A DNA stretch of 64,000 bases from Thalassia testudinum (lineage: Eukaryota; Streptophyta; Magnoliopsida; Alismatales; Hydrocharitaceae), in NCBI GenBank assembly GCA_037157565.1, contig JAZHRO010000002.1, positions 71,755,001 to 71,819,000 of the forward strand, read 5' to 3'. Shown one piece after another: positions 48,399 through 58,640 of this stretch (position 1 is its first letter; each line of letters opens with the position of its first letter). Under the pieces are notes generated by a model that saw only the letters and a list, made by a program, of their open reading frames with translations, searched no databases and was not told where the DNA came from. Position numbers and translations under genes: made by a program.

Positions 48399-49639
48399 CC
48401 CCCGTCGCTCCGCCGTTCTTCCCAGCTCGGATCTGATGGAGATACCCCCTCACTTCCTCTCTTCCCACTCCGACAGATGCCCCCGTTGCTCCCGCGGCTT
48501 CTCCTCCTCCTCCTCGTCTCTCTACCGCAATACCAGCAGCAGAGACTTCTTCCTGATTCTCCTCCGCGTCGCGCAATATCGACGCGCGCTGCCTCTGCCC
48601 CGTCCTCGCCGTCGCCCCTTCCTCTGGGCAGTTTCTTCTCCGACGACAGTCGATACGACTGTTGCCCTGCTCCTCCCCCTTCGTCCATGCAAGTAAGTTA
48701 GAACTACTTCCCTTCCTCTCCTCTTTCTTTTCCCTATTTCAATTTGTTCAATTAAGCCCTCGACCGACCCTGACCACCGTCACCCCCTTTGTCTCCGGCT
48801 ACCCTCCGACGAGACGCCCCAATCGCTCCACAGCCTCACACGCCTCGCCGGCCCTCACCGAACCTCCGCCTCATCACACTGAACACCCCCCACCCCTCCA
48901 CTGCCACTCCACACCTCCATAACGGTCCCCCAAACAAACCCATTTCTCCGGTTGCAGTCCGACCTAGGGCTGCCGCTAGACACCGCCTCGCGGCTTGCCA
49001 CACAGCTCAGCACCTTCGCCGTGCCACGGCGAAGGTTCCCCAGTAGTTTGATTAGGCCGAGAGGCCATATTCATGTCCGACAGGTTCTGAGGCTTGACCG
49101 CCATTGACGCCACATTGAAGCAGCTTCTCCCGTGCTCCAGGCTTGAGGACTCCAGGTTTCCAGCTGCTGCGGATTAAGGAGACTCCTGCGAAGGCAGCCA
49201 GCCAGCAACCGACGAAAATCGAAGCTGCAGCTGCAGAAGCAAGGCCGCGGTCTTCCAGCTGGCGCACGCGAGGAGAGGCATCAGTTTAGTCCCACATCGG
49301 TAAGCCTCGCAACGCTTTCACCGTTTAAATTGTTTTTGTGAATAAGCCTTATCGCCTCCGAACGCACCGGGGTGAGGTCCTGCGCCCACTCACCCGCCCG
49401 ATACGCGAGCTCACCACGCGGATCCGGCGGACCCGACTCGACACCCCACCTACGCACTCCTCGTGTACCACTCACACCGGTACACCTGGTCACGGGTACG
49501 AAGCCCGACCCGATTATCCGGCGGCTCTGGGAGAGCTATCCTACGAGCGAAGTCTGAGAAAGAGAGAGACGTGCGGGTAGAGGGAAAGGGGTAGGTTTTG
49601 CGTTGGCTGTGGTGTGTGCAGGAACAGGCCGAGGCAGAG

Positions 49640-50065
49640 AAGAAGAAGACCGACGAAGAAAGACTGAAGGAAGAAGGAGGAGCACCAAGGACGCACTGTA
49701 GCAGTGGGTTACTTAAGTTGTCTGATTGAACAATCAGACGACGCTCTGAGGATGAAGAAGAAGGAGAAGAAAAGACGAGCAGGACCGCAACGAAGAAGAA
49801 AAAGAAGAAAAGAAGAACAGAAAAGAAGAAGACAAAGAAGAAAAGCAAAACAAGAGGAAGAAAAAAGAGAAGAAGAAGCTCTGAAGAAGAAGAAGAAGAA
49901 AGAAGAGAAGTAGCAAGAAAAGAAGAAGAACACGAGAAGAAGATCTGAAGGAAGCAAGCAAAAGAAAGAAAGATTCAAGAGCCAAGAAGAGAGAAGACAA
50001 GAAGAACAGGAAGAGAAGAAAGAAGAGACAAAGAGGAAGAAAAAAGAGAAGAAGAAGAAGCCACC
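49640..50065 (+). repeat. Polypurine (GAAGAAG) tract in D's 5' LTR
   Basis: More than 400 bp are almost purely A and G on the plus strand. It is repeated at about 56950-57370 in the 3' LTR, with related tracts in B's LTRs (28700-28945 and 57740-57980). ORFs here encode lysine/arginine/glutamate or serine/phenylalanine runs and are not genes. Confidence 0.85.
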
Positions 50066-50264
50066 AAATTTTCATCTCTCTCTCTCTCTCTTTATTTTTG
50101 TAATAAGAACTTTTGTACTTCTAGAATACGACTTGCTCCCTGAGTTCGACCTCGGGAACTCTTTTATTTTCCGAGTAAAAAAAAAAAATGTAATGATGGC
50201 AATAACTAGCTGTACTACAACGCTATTTCTATAACAAAAGCTAGTCACAACGCCACCATCACTT

Positions 50265-50283
50265 TGGTGCCGTTGCCGGGGAG
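50265..50283 (+). promoter_or_regulatory. Primer-binding site of element D (tRNA-Asp type)
   Basis: TGGTGCCGTTGCCGGGGAG starts three bases after the 5' LTR. It is the Athila/Tat tRNA-Asp site with one substitution. Confidence 0.9.
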
Positions 50284-51331
50284 CAACGGCTATTCTAGAA
50301 GCTTTGAATTTCTTTTTAACAATTGCTAATCTTTTTCTCTCTCTAATGTGCAGGTAAAGGAAGAAAGATAGACGCAGCTGCTCCAAGGACAGGTAACCTC
50401 CTATTAAAACCCTAAAAATTCAAAGAGGAAAAACTAGGAGTAACCTGTCTTTCATAGTAATAGCTGCATGTTCTTAGAACCACTATTCCTGCACACAATT
50501 TTAAAAGGGTAATTAAGGGATAACACATCCTTGCTTGAGCCCTAATTACCCAAACAAGGAGTTAAATGGACCAAGTAGAGCCAACATAAGATTCAACATT
50601 AGGGTTTTAGAGACACACTACTTAAATCAAGAATGGAGAAAATCCAAAAGAAGTGTGCCTAAACCATTGATTGAACATACTTATTCAGAGAAACCCTAAA
50701 CAATTGGCTCTTTAAACACTTGAACCCAAAAAGAAAGGACCCAAAAGCTCTCAAAGGAACAAGAGGTAAAGTTGACCCCTTGGGTCAACCAACCTTAAAA
50801 TTAGGTCACTTTCTCACTCAAAAATCCCTAAAAGTTCAAGTGTAACTTTAAGCACCCTGATCTTAAACTAAAATTGGTAGACTTAAGAGGTCAAGATCCC
50901 CATTCTGGTCTACCTGGAATCTCAGTGACAAGAGAGGTCGGGTGGGGGAAACCCTGTAACCTGTGGGGACGCTCTACCATGTAGGGGTCTTCGCGGGACT
51001 CACCCTCTCTGGCTGCCCAGGTGATTCTCAGGTGGACGATCTTTTTGATCAAGGGGTCCATCTGCCCCGAACCTCTATAGTCACCCAACATTTTTGGGTG
51101 TCTTGATTGGGTCCAGCACCTGCTTTTCTCATCCAGTCCTTCAGTATTTTGCAGGAGGTCCTTGAAACCTCCTATAGAAATTCACTCTCCCCGAGGCGAA
51201 GCCTCGGCTCCCTTGTTTTTGCAGAAATCATTCACATAGCCCCTCTTTCCTCTGATTCTGAACAAAATCCCCTTCTTCCATCTTGATTCAAACTTCGATT
51301 CTATATCTTGATTCCACCACCTAATTCAAAG
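50284..51331 (+). promoter_or_regulatory. 5' leader of element D
   Basis: It is homologous to B's leader, with near identity at 50908-51130. The homology ends at the position of B's gag start: B reads CTTCTTCCATCATGGCTCAG, while D reads CTTCTTCCATCTTGATTCAA (about 51276-51295), so the gag ATG is gone. Coding sequence of the new ORF begins about 45 bp later. Confidence 0.75.
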
Positions 51332-53203
51332 ATGCAACCTAATTACCTAGCAAGACTACCATTCAAAAAACCTGAATATCTGAGATCCATGAAAGATAAG
51401 ATGATTGAGGATGCCCTTGAATTCTATGAAATCAAATGTAAACCCTCAACACCAATAGAAAACATTCAGGTTGATGTCCCAACAACCACAGCTTTCATCA
51501 TAAACTGTGCCCAAATTCTTTTGACAGAAGTTACAAAAGGATCAACTCGAGATATGCTCATAACAGGATACATTGAGATAGAAAAATTACACCAATCTGA
51601 ATACCTTCAATGCTTGACAAATCCTGTACTTTGGAAACAACACCAAGATGCCCTTATAAAACGGGTAGAAATGATGAGATCACTAGAACAAATTATCAAC
51701 CAGAAATACCCGTATATACCAGAAACAGAGGATGAACCATCTTGGAATAGTATTAAGGAACAATCCAGTTTCCTAGATCTCGGGACTGAGGCACAAAGTG
51801 GTTGTGGAATCCCAACCCAGATAGAAGACAATGTTGAATTAGGTTGGGATATTGCAGGAGAACACAATGATGAGCCAAACTTAGACCATGAATTGCCAAG
51901 CCTAGAATTCCAAAACTCCTGCAATAATGAGATCAGAACTGAACCTTTTGAGGGTATAAATTCCACCCCTTATTTTGATAAGGTGGCCCTCGAAGGTTAT
52001 TCAGACTTAGGTTCTAGTAACTCTACCCAAATCCTAAGCCTAGAACCTAGATCTGAAACTTATTGGGAAGATTATGAGGCCCCTTATGAGAAAGATCAAA
52101 TTTTTACAGAATATGATTTCGGGCCTCTATTTGATGAATGTCCTTCTCCAACATCCTCAGGAAATCTGATTGATTTTTCAGAAAACATGCCAATTTATGA
52201 TACAGAAACTGAGAAGTTGGATGAGCAAGGTTTTAATTGGGTCTATCCTACCAGCTTCGAGCTTGAGCCTAGACAGAATACCTTTTCGAGCCCAGAATTG
52301 ACATATAGGCTAGACCCCAGTCAGGCTGCTAATTCCACATCTGATGATTTTTGCTGTGGTGGAATTCATGATCATGAATCTCATTTTCGCCAACTCTCCG
52401 ACAATTTCAGATCTGACTATAATTGCGGAGAGACCTTCCTTCCTGAACACGCCAGGCCCATCTACGACCTCAGTTCACATGACTCTGACTCCGACTTTGA
52501 GGTCCTGATTCTCGAGATCACTGATAACACAGAATCATTCCTTTTCGATCCTCATGAACCAAAAATAGAAAATGCCAAGAGTGATTGCAACCCAGAATTC
52601 AAATCTTTGATCAATTCAGATTTCTTTCATCCTATAGACACTCTTCAGGCATTTGATAGTTACCCAGAGGACTCTTTACAGAAAATCACCTGTCATTCCT
52701 TTCTAGAAGAGCCCTCATACACAGTTGCCACCTCGTCTGCACACACAGAACTAATCAAAACCTCTTCCCAACCCCGACCCGCAACCGGACTCAATTTCTA
52801 TTCAGATTCACCTCTCACCGAGCCGATTGCATTTCCACATCGGGTTTGGAACACAGATCAGACTACATATCATGCTCCATCATTCTCTGATCACCCCTGT
52901 AGGGTTTCCGCATCATTCATTGATTATTCTACGGGTCCCTACTCTGACCAGGCTGATTCGACTCAGCCAAACCCTGCGTTTTCACTTCCACATCCATCTG
53001 AGCTTCATAATATATGGTGGGTTCCACACCTTTTTATCCACATCTATCAACCCACTAGATTGATTGGGTTTGGGCTGCATCATCAGCCTGTTGATCTGAA
53101 CAAGCACCTGGTTGGACCAACCAGGCTCTTAATCAAGGTGCTTGTATTACAAAACTCTGCTGATTTCACCATCCCCTCTCCATCGCATTTCTCGCTTGGC
53201 TGA
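51332..53203 (+). CDS. Unrecognised 623-residue protein of element D
   Basis: The first ATG is at 51332 (MQPNYLARLPFKKPEYLRS); the open frame extends upstream only through TTG codons. Residues 1 to about 140 are mixed charged and probably helical (for example MKDKMIEDALEFYEIKC and ALIKRVEMMRSLEQIINQKY). The remainder is acidic and rich in S, D, E, P, F and Y with little regular structure. The last about 70 residues are more hydrophobic (WWVPHLFIHIYQPTRLIGFG). I see no zinc knuckle, protease, RT or integrase motif, nor Athila capsid motifs. It occupies the gag-pol position exactly and has no stop, unlike the decayed ORFs of B, C and F. A captured host gene, a derived gag and an element-specific accessory protein are all possible. 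Function unknown. Confidence 0.75.
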   Translation: MQPNYLARLPFKKPEYLRSMKDKMIEDALEFYEIKCKPSTPIENIQVDVPTTTAFIINCAQILLTEVTKGSTRDMLITGYIEIEKLHQSEYLQCLTNPVLWKQHQDALIKRVEMMRSLEQIINQKYPYIPETEDEPSWNSIKEQSSFLDLGTEAQSGCGIPTQIEDNVELGWDIAGEHNDEPNLDHELPSLEFQNSCNNEIRTEPFEGINSTPYFDKVALEGYSDLGSSNSTQILSLEPRSETYWEDYEAPYEKDQIFTEYDFGPLFDECPSPTSSGNLIDFSENMPIYDTETEKLDEQGFNWVYPTSFELEPRQNTFSSPELTYRLDPSQAANSTSDDFCCGGIHDHESHFRQLSDNFRSDYNCGETFLPEHARPIYDLSSHDSDSDFEVLILEITDNTESFLFDPHEPKIENAKSDCNPEFKSLINSDFFHPIDTLQAFDSYPEDSLQKITCHSFLEEPSYTVATSSAHTELIKTSSQPRPATGLNFYSDSPLTEPIAFPHRVWNTDQTTYHAPSFSDHPCRVSASFIDYSTGPYSDQADSTQPNPAFSLPHPSELHNIWWVPHLFIHIYQPTRLIGFGLHHQPVDLNKHLVGPTRLLIKVLVLQNSADFTIPSPSHFSLG

Positions 53204-54760
53204 AGGCATCAAATTTAGCGCTCAACGGGAGGCAGCCCGTCATTCTCTTTAAAAACCTGAAACCTTTTCTAAAACCTTTGTGCACTTGAAATTCACACTT
53301 TATGACAGCCAACTCCACCTCAGGTGCTTGCATCTGAGATTAAAAAATCGTCCGCAACATTCATCCCGACCCATTCACTCATCAAAACATCTGTCCTAAT
53401 GTATGAACTAAGTTGAATAAAAACCCCCTAAGTTACAATGAGGACATTGCAAATCTTAGGCATGGGGGGGTATGAAAGTGCAAAACGTGTAAGAAAAGGT
53501 TTCAAACAAAAAATTCACATATGCCAAAAACACCATAAAAATTAAAAATTTTTCGAAAAAGAATAATAGAATAAGAGGAGAAAGGAAATTTTGTGAAGGA
53601 GAAGGAGAAAAGAAACAAAAGGAGAAAAGAAACAAAAGGAAAAAAGGAGCACAAAATATGAAAAACAAGTGATAGTCATTAGTAAGGAACTAAGGAATTA
53701 ACCTAAGTTCTAGACCTCATTCAAGAAAATAACTGAAAAAGTGCATAATGAGATTAGTAAGAACGCAAACCTTAGGCATTCTTGAATAGACTCTTAGTAC
53801 CCATTAAGATCTGAACACTCCTCAAGAGGTTGAGGAAAATGAAAAGCTGAAGTATTAGGTCTAAGGCTTAGGGAGTATTTGGCCTCATTAACTAATTTTT
53901 GGTTTACGAGACTCAGTAACCTAAGCACCCTAACCTCACACACAGCCTGGTTCAGTAAGCGTAAAAATCAAAATCACGCAGAAGCGTCGAAAAATTCTGA
54001 AAAGTACACCTAGAATAGGAGCGGCCGATCAATACAAGTTGATTTGGATGAGTTCCCAGCGCGGAAAGGCGGGAAATCCCCTCGAAGATGCGTAACAAAA
54101 TATCATCTCCTCGGTGCTTGTCTCTTAGGATATTCACATATCCTACTGGGGGCATGTAAGCACCCTACTGGTTCAGATTCCATGGATGGCATTATCACGA
54201 AGTGTCAACTGCCGGGGTCTGAATTCAGCCACGGAACACCATGGATGGGATTATCTCGAAATCTCAATAGCCAGGGTTCCAGGGGTTGCCATGGGTAGTG
54301 CTATCTCGAAGCATCGATCGCCAGGAACCCTTGAGGATTGATGATGGGAGCAATGAATCTGATACAGACCGTGTTGAAAAGCCAATCCTAGGCTAGAACT
54401 AAAAAGAAAAAAGCGAGAGAAAACTCTCCAAACAGAAAAACTTTCTATCTCTCTCTTATAAAACGCACTGCGAACTGAACCAAGGCTAAAATCATTTCAA
54501 GCACGGGTGCTTTAACCACAAAGTCCAATAGACCTTAGGTTAGTTCTTGTGGGCTTTAAAAACCTTTTGCTAAGGACTGAGGTTGAGGCTAGACAGATTT
54601 GGATCTTGATTGGTACTAGAGTGCCTTTTAAGCCTATGGTCAGCATTCTAACCTAATCTAAGTTTAAATGAAAAAGCACTTATCTGAAGCTATTAAGAAC
54701 TTCATGGTCTAGAACAAGGGTTGAAACCTTAAGTTTTTGCTAAGGGACTAGCAAAAGCTA
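53204..54760 (+). other. 3' non-coding region of element D
   Basis: It is homologous to B's 3' region. Landmarks are CGGGAGGCAGCCCGTCATTC just after the ORF stop, GGCATGGGGGGGTATGAAAG at 53459-53478, the three-unit repeat at 54180-54330 and CAAGCACGGGTGCTTTAACC. No ORF of note is seen. Confidence 0.75.
54180..54330 (+). repeat. Three-unit imperfect repeat in D's 3' region
   Basis: Units begin near 54180, 54239 and 54289, each with CCATGG, then TATC-CGAA and GCC-GGG, matching B's three units in number, order and spacing. Confidence 0.75.
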
Positions 54761-54772
54761 GGCATGGGGGTA
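54761..54772 (+). promoter_or_regulatory. Polypurine tract of element D
   Basis: GGCATGGGGGTA is immediately followed by the 3' LTR start TGATGAGAACC and is identical to B's tract. Confidence 0.85.
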
Positions 54773-57565
54773 TGATGAGAACCTCATCATAAGTCATGAC
54801 TAGCTCATTTTGACCTAATACAGAGACTAAAAGCTCCTACATAACCTTAGAAAGGCTTGGCTCAGAGAGATTCTGAGTTTGCAAAGAAAACATAAACTGA
54901 GGGGTAAAAATGTAATTTCACCAATCCAATCTGAAAACAGGGTAACTCAGGGTCCAAACATAGGTCAAAATAACCTAATAAGAAGAAAAGTGGGATGAAA
55001 TGACTCAACAAGGGCTACAGCAACTCCGAAGAATTAAATGACATCCTGTAACCCTAAAAAAAAACCCACTTAAATACACGAGGTTCGAGGCAAAGTAAAA
55101 ATAGAATAAACCCTCTAAAATTCATAGAAAAATAATCTCTAGGGTTTAGAACCTTCAATTTGGCCTTAGGAACCCATTTTGACCTACATTAAGAACCATG
55201 CCCAATTAACAACTTAATTTGGGTTTTTGCGTAAATTAATCGGTCAAACAAGGTTTAATCTAGAAATAAAATTCACCATCAGAATCCTTAGGCCCTAATT
55301 AGTCAGGTATAAAAACTTGAGCCTAAGAAGAAACCTTCTTGACCAACTTTACACTTTGGTCCTCATACATTTACTTTCTGGCCCTCAACTTTTGAACCCT
55401 CACATTTTGGCCCCTAACTCTCCTTCGTTCTTTGCGATTAGGTCCCTCATGCAAAACCTGAGCAGCACCATGCTCCGGCGACCTTGCGCGGAGCATGGCG
55501 CCGCGTAGGGTAAGGGAGGGAGCCTGCCAAGTCAAATGGGGGTGCCCTGCGTCGTCAGCCGTCGTAGGAACACCCCCCTGATGGCTGCAACCACCCATAC
55601 CGGTCGTGCGAACGCATGGACGGTATGGGTATCCTTCCTCCGGCGTCCTCCGGCGAGGGAGACACGTCGTCTCCCTCCGCCCTCTTCTCTGGTTCTGCCC
55701 CTATAAATACCCCCGTCGCTCCACCGTTCTTCCCAACTCGGATCTGACGGAGATACCCCCTCACTTCCTCTCTTCCCACTCCGACAGACGCCCCCGTTGC
55801 TCCGGTGGCTTCTCCTCCTTCTCCTCGTCGCTCTGCCGCAATACCAGCAGCAGAGACTTCTTCCTGATTCTCCTCTGCGTCGCGCAATACCGGCGCGCGC
55901 TGCCTCTGCCCCGTCCTCACCGTCGCCCCTTCCTCTGGGCAGTTTCTTCTCCGGCGACAGTCGATACGACTGTCGCCCTGCTCCTCCCCCTTCGTCCCTG
56001 CAAGTAAGTTAGAACTACTTTCCTTCCTCTCCTCTTTCTTTTCCCTATTTCAATTTGTTCAATTAAGCCCTCGACCGACCCTGACCACCGTCACCCCCTT
56101 CGTCTCCGGCTACCCTCCAACGAGACGCCCCCATCGCTCCACAGCCTCACATGCCTCGCCGACCCTCATCGAACCTCCGCCTCATCACACTGAACACCCC
56201 CACCCCTCCACTGCCACTCCACACCTCCATAACGCTCCCCCAAACAATCCCATTTCTCCGGTTGCAGTCCGACCTAGGGCTGCCGCCAGACACCGCCTCA
56301 CGGCTTGCCGCACAGCTCAGCACCTTCGCCGTGCCACGGCGAAGGTTCCCCAGTAGTTTGATTAGGCCGAGAGGCCATATTCGTGTCCGACAGGTTCTGA
56401 GGCTCGACCGCCATTGATGCCACATTGAAGCAGCTTCTCCCGCGCTCCAGGCTTGAGGACTCCAGGTTTCCAGTTGCTGCAGATTAAGGAGACTCCTGCG
56501 AAGGCAGCCAGCCAGCAACCGACGAAAATCGAAGCTGTAGCTGCAGAAGCAAGGCCGCGGTCTTCCAGCAGGCGCATGTGAGGAGAGGCGTCAGTTTAGT
56601 CCCACATCGGTAAGCCTCGCAACGCTTTCACCGTTTAAATTGTTTTTGTGAATAAGCCTTATCGCCCCCGAACGCACCGGGGTGAGGTCCCGCGCCCACT
56701 CACCCGCCCGATACGCGAGCTCACCACGCGGATCCGGCGGACCCGACTCGACACCCCACCTACGCACTCCTCTTGTACCACTCACACCGGTACACCTGGT
56801 CACGGGTACGAAGCCTGACCCGATTATCCGGCGGCTCTGGGAGAGCTATCCTACGAGCGAAGTCTGAGAAAGAGAGAGACGTGCGGGTAGAGGGAAAGGG
56901 GTAGGTTTTGCGTTGGCTGTGGTGTGTGCAGGAACAGGCCGAGGCAGAGAAGAAGAAGACCGACGAAGAAAGACTGAAGGAAGAAGGAGGAGCACCAAGG
57001 ACGCACTGTAGCAGCGGGTTACTTAAGTCGTCTGATTGAACAATTAGACGACGCTCTGAGGACGAAGAAGAAGGAGAAGAAAAGACGAGCAGGACCGCAA
57101 CGAAGAAGAAAAAGAAGAAAAGAAGAACAGAAAAGAAGAAGACAAAGAAGAAAAGCAAAACAAGAGGAAGAAAAAAGAGAAGAAGAAGCTCTGAAGAAGA
57201 AGAAAGAAGAGAAGAAGCAAGAAAAGAAGAAGAACACGAGAAGAAGATCTGAAGGAAGCAAGCAAAAGAAAGAAAGATTCAAGAGCCAAGAAGAGAGAAG
57301 ACAAGAAGAACAGGAAGAGAAGAAAGAAGAGACAAAGAGGATGAAAAAAGAGAAGAAGAAGAAGCCACCAAATTTTCATCTCTCTCTCTCTCTCTTTATT
57401 TTTGTAATAAGAACTTTTGTACTTCTAGAATACGACTTGCTCCCTGAGTTCGACCTCGGGAACTCTTTTATTTTCCGAGTAAAAAAAAAAAATGTAATGA
57501 TGGCAATAACTAGCTGTACTACAACGCTATTTCTATAACAAAAGCTAGTCACAACGCCACCATCA
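54773..57565 (+). repeat. 3' LTR of element D
   Basis: It is nearly identical to 47463-50261; the few differences I see include GTCATGAC against GCCATAAC near the start and a shorter GAA run near 57195. TATAAATA is at 55702-55709. Confidence 0.93.
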
Positions 57566-58256
57566 CCAACCCTGCACTCCTCGCCCACCACTGCATGCCA
57601 GTGGGCCTGGTCCCAGGCGCATATACCCGACCCGATAACTTGACTGGCTCTGGGGAAGCTGTGACCTGAGAGAGAAATAGAGAGAGAGACGCGGGGAGGG
57701 TAGGGTTAGGTTTTGCTTAACCGTGTACCTATGCAGGGAAGAAGAAGGAGGAAGAGGAAGCAGAAGAAGAGGAAGAGGAGAAGAATAGGCCAACTGAAGA
57801 AGAAGGAGAGGTGAGGACTTAGCCATGCCAAGGAAGGAGCAGGAGCTGAAAAAGAAGGTAGAGGAAGAAGCACAGTGCAGAAGGAAAGGAAGAAAAAGAA
57901 GGTGGAAGAAGGAAAAGAAGAGAAGAAGCTAAGGAGAAGAAGCAGTAGCAGCAGTAGCCAAAGAGAAGAAAGGAAGAAGAAGATGTGCACTGTAGCAAAC
58001 GCCACTTAAGGCGTCTGATTCCTAGAATCAGACGTCTGAAGACAGAGAAAAGAAAAGAGAGAGAGCAAAGAAGGAGAGAAAAGAAGAAAAAGAGAAGAAA
58101 AATTCTACTTTTAGTCTTTACATTTTTTGTAAAACATTACAGTATTGTGAATTGTGATTTTTCTACTTCTAAAATCGAATTTGCTCCCTGAGTTCGACCT
58201 CGGAATATTTTCAAATTTTGAGTAACAAATAAATTAAATTGAAAAACCACCCATCA
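57566..58256 (+). repeat. 3' LTR of element B, second segment
   Basis: Starting with the CCAAC duplication, it matches B's 5' LTR from about 28530 to 29228, including the purine tract, GAATCAGACGTCTGA at 58027-58041 and the end CCACCCATCA. The CATGT at 58257-58261 is the right target duplication of B. Confidence 0.92.
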
Positions 58257-58261
58257 CATGT

Positions 58262-58540
58262 CCTCATAGGATTGAAGAAGATTGCAAAATTTTGTAGGGA
58301 GCAAAGAGATGTTCCCAGAATTCCAAAGATCACGAATCAAGCTAGAGAAAATGGTGTCATCAAGGATAATTTGCCAAACCCTCTTCTTTCTCATGGCCTT
58401 GATGAAAAGGGATAGGTTCTTAATACCTAAGCCCCTAGAGCATTCACGGGATGTAATAGTGCTCCAAGAAATCCAATGGTGATGAGAGCCATTGATAACA
58501 CTGTATCTTGGGGCGATAATTCTGTCAATTGGGGTTTATC
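58262..58540 (-). pseudogene. LINE reverse transcriptase C-terminal part (other half of the split LINE)
   Basis: The minus-strand translation reads DRIIAPRYSVINGSHHHWIS, then RECSRGLGIKNLSLFIKAMR, KKRVWQIILDD and LLQSYED up to the CATGT duplication. This is the typical plant LINE segment between RT and the zinc-binding tail, and it continues at 23839 after removal of element B. Upstream (higher coordinates) the similarity fades near 58520-58540, suggesting 5' truncation or loss. Confidence 0.8.
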
Positions 58541-58640
58541 TTAAGAGCAAAATGCACAGATAACACATCATAAATAGGAATAGGGGCATTGCATCATTGT
58601 ACATCAAAATTGCTTATAATGCAGTATTAACAGCCATGTG

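Larger units (their letters stand above)
47463..50261 (+). repeat. 5' LTR of element D
   Basis: It starts TGATGAGAACCTCATCATAA and ends AACGCCACCATCA. It has a TATAAATA box at 48391-48398, a U3 hairpin at 48283-48320, a GAAGAAG purine tract at about 49640-50065 and CTTGCTCCCTGAGTTCGACC near the end. It is related to B's LTR in the outer 400 bp and near the 3' end but differs in between. Small ORFs inside are compositional. Confidence 0.93.
47463..57565 (+). mobile_element. Element D: complete non-autonomous Athila-related element with a novel ORF
   Basis: D spans 10,103 bp, from TGATGAGAACC to CCACCATCA, flanked by CCAAC at 47458-47462 and 57566-57570. The LTRs are 2799 and 2793 bp and nearly identical by eye, so insertion is recent. 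The primer site, leader, 3' region and polypurine tract are all homologous to element B. Between leader and 3' region, gag-pol is absent and a single ORF (51332-53203) takes its place. With no polymerase or integrase it must rely on an autonomous relative for mobility. Its insertion into B's 3' LTR restores a sequence matching B's 5' LTR when removed. Confidence 0.92.
23845..58256 (+). mobile_element. Element B: Athila-like Ty3/gypsy element with three nested insertions
   Basis: B starts TGATGAGAACCTCATC and ends CCACCCATCA, flanked by CATGT at 23840-23844 and 58257-58261 inside a LINE coding sequence. After removing nested DNA, its LTRs are about 2.68 kb each. The order is 5' LTR, tRNA-Asp-type primer site, leader, gag, protease, RT, RNase H, integrase, long 3' non-coding region, polypurine tract and 3' LTR. 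RT motifs such as MQRRLNPN, VVKKEIIKWLD and LGASINLIP are characteristic of the Athila lineage. The two LTRs differ by roughly 10% in the first 170 bp by eye, so it is old. Many stops and an RNase H deletion make it non-autonomous. Confidence 0.9.

Noticed and set aside
49450..50075. Several ORFs encoding serine/phenylalanine/leucine or lysine/arginine/glutamate runs
   Set aside because: They are translations of the GAAGAAG purine tract in D's LTR in different frames; the same set reappears in the 3' LTR.
51308..51331. Start of D's ORF at 51308
   Set aside because: That codon is TTG. The first ATG in frame is 51332, which was used instead.
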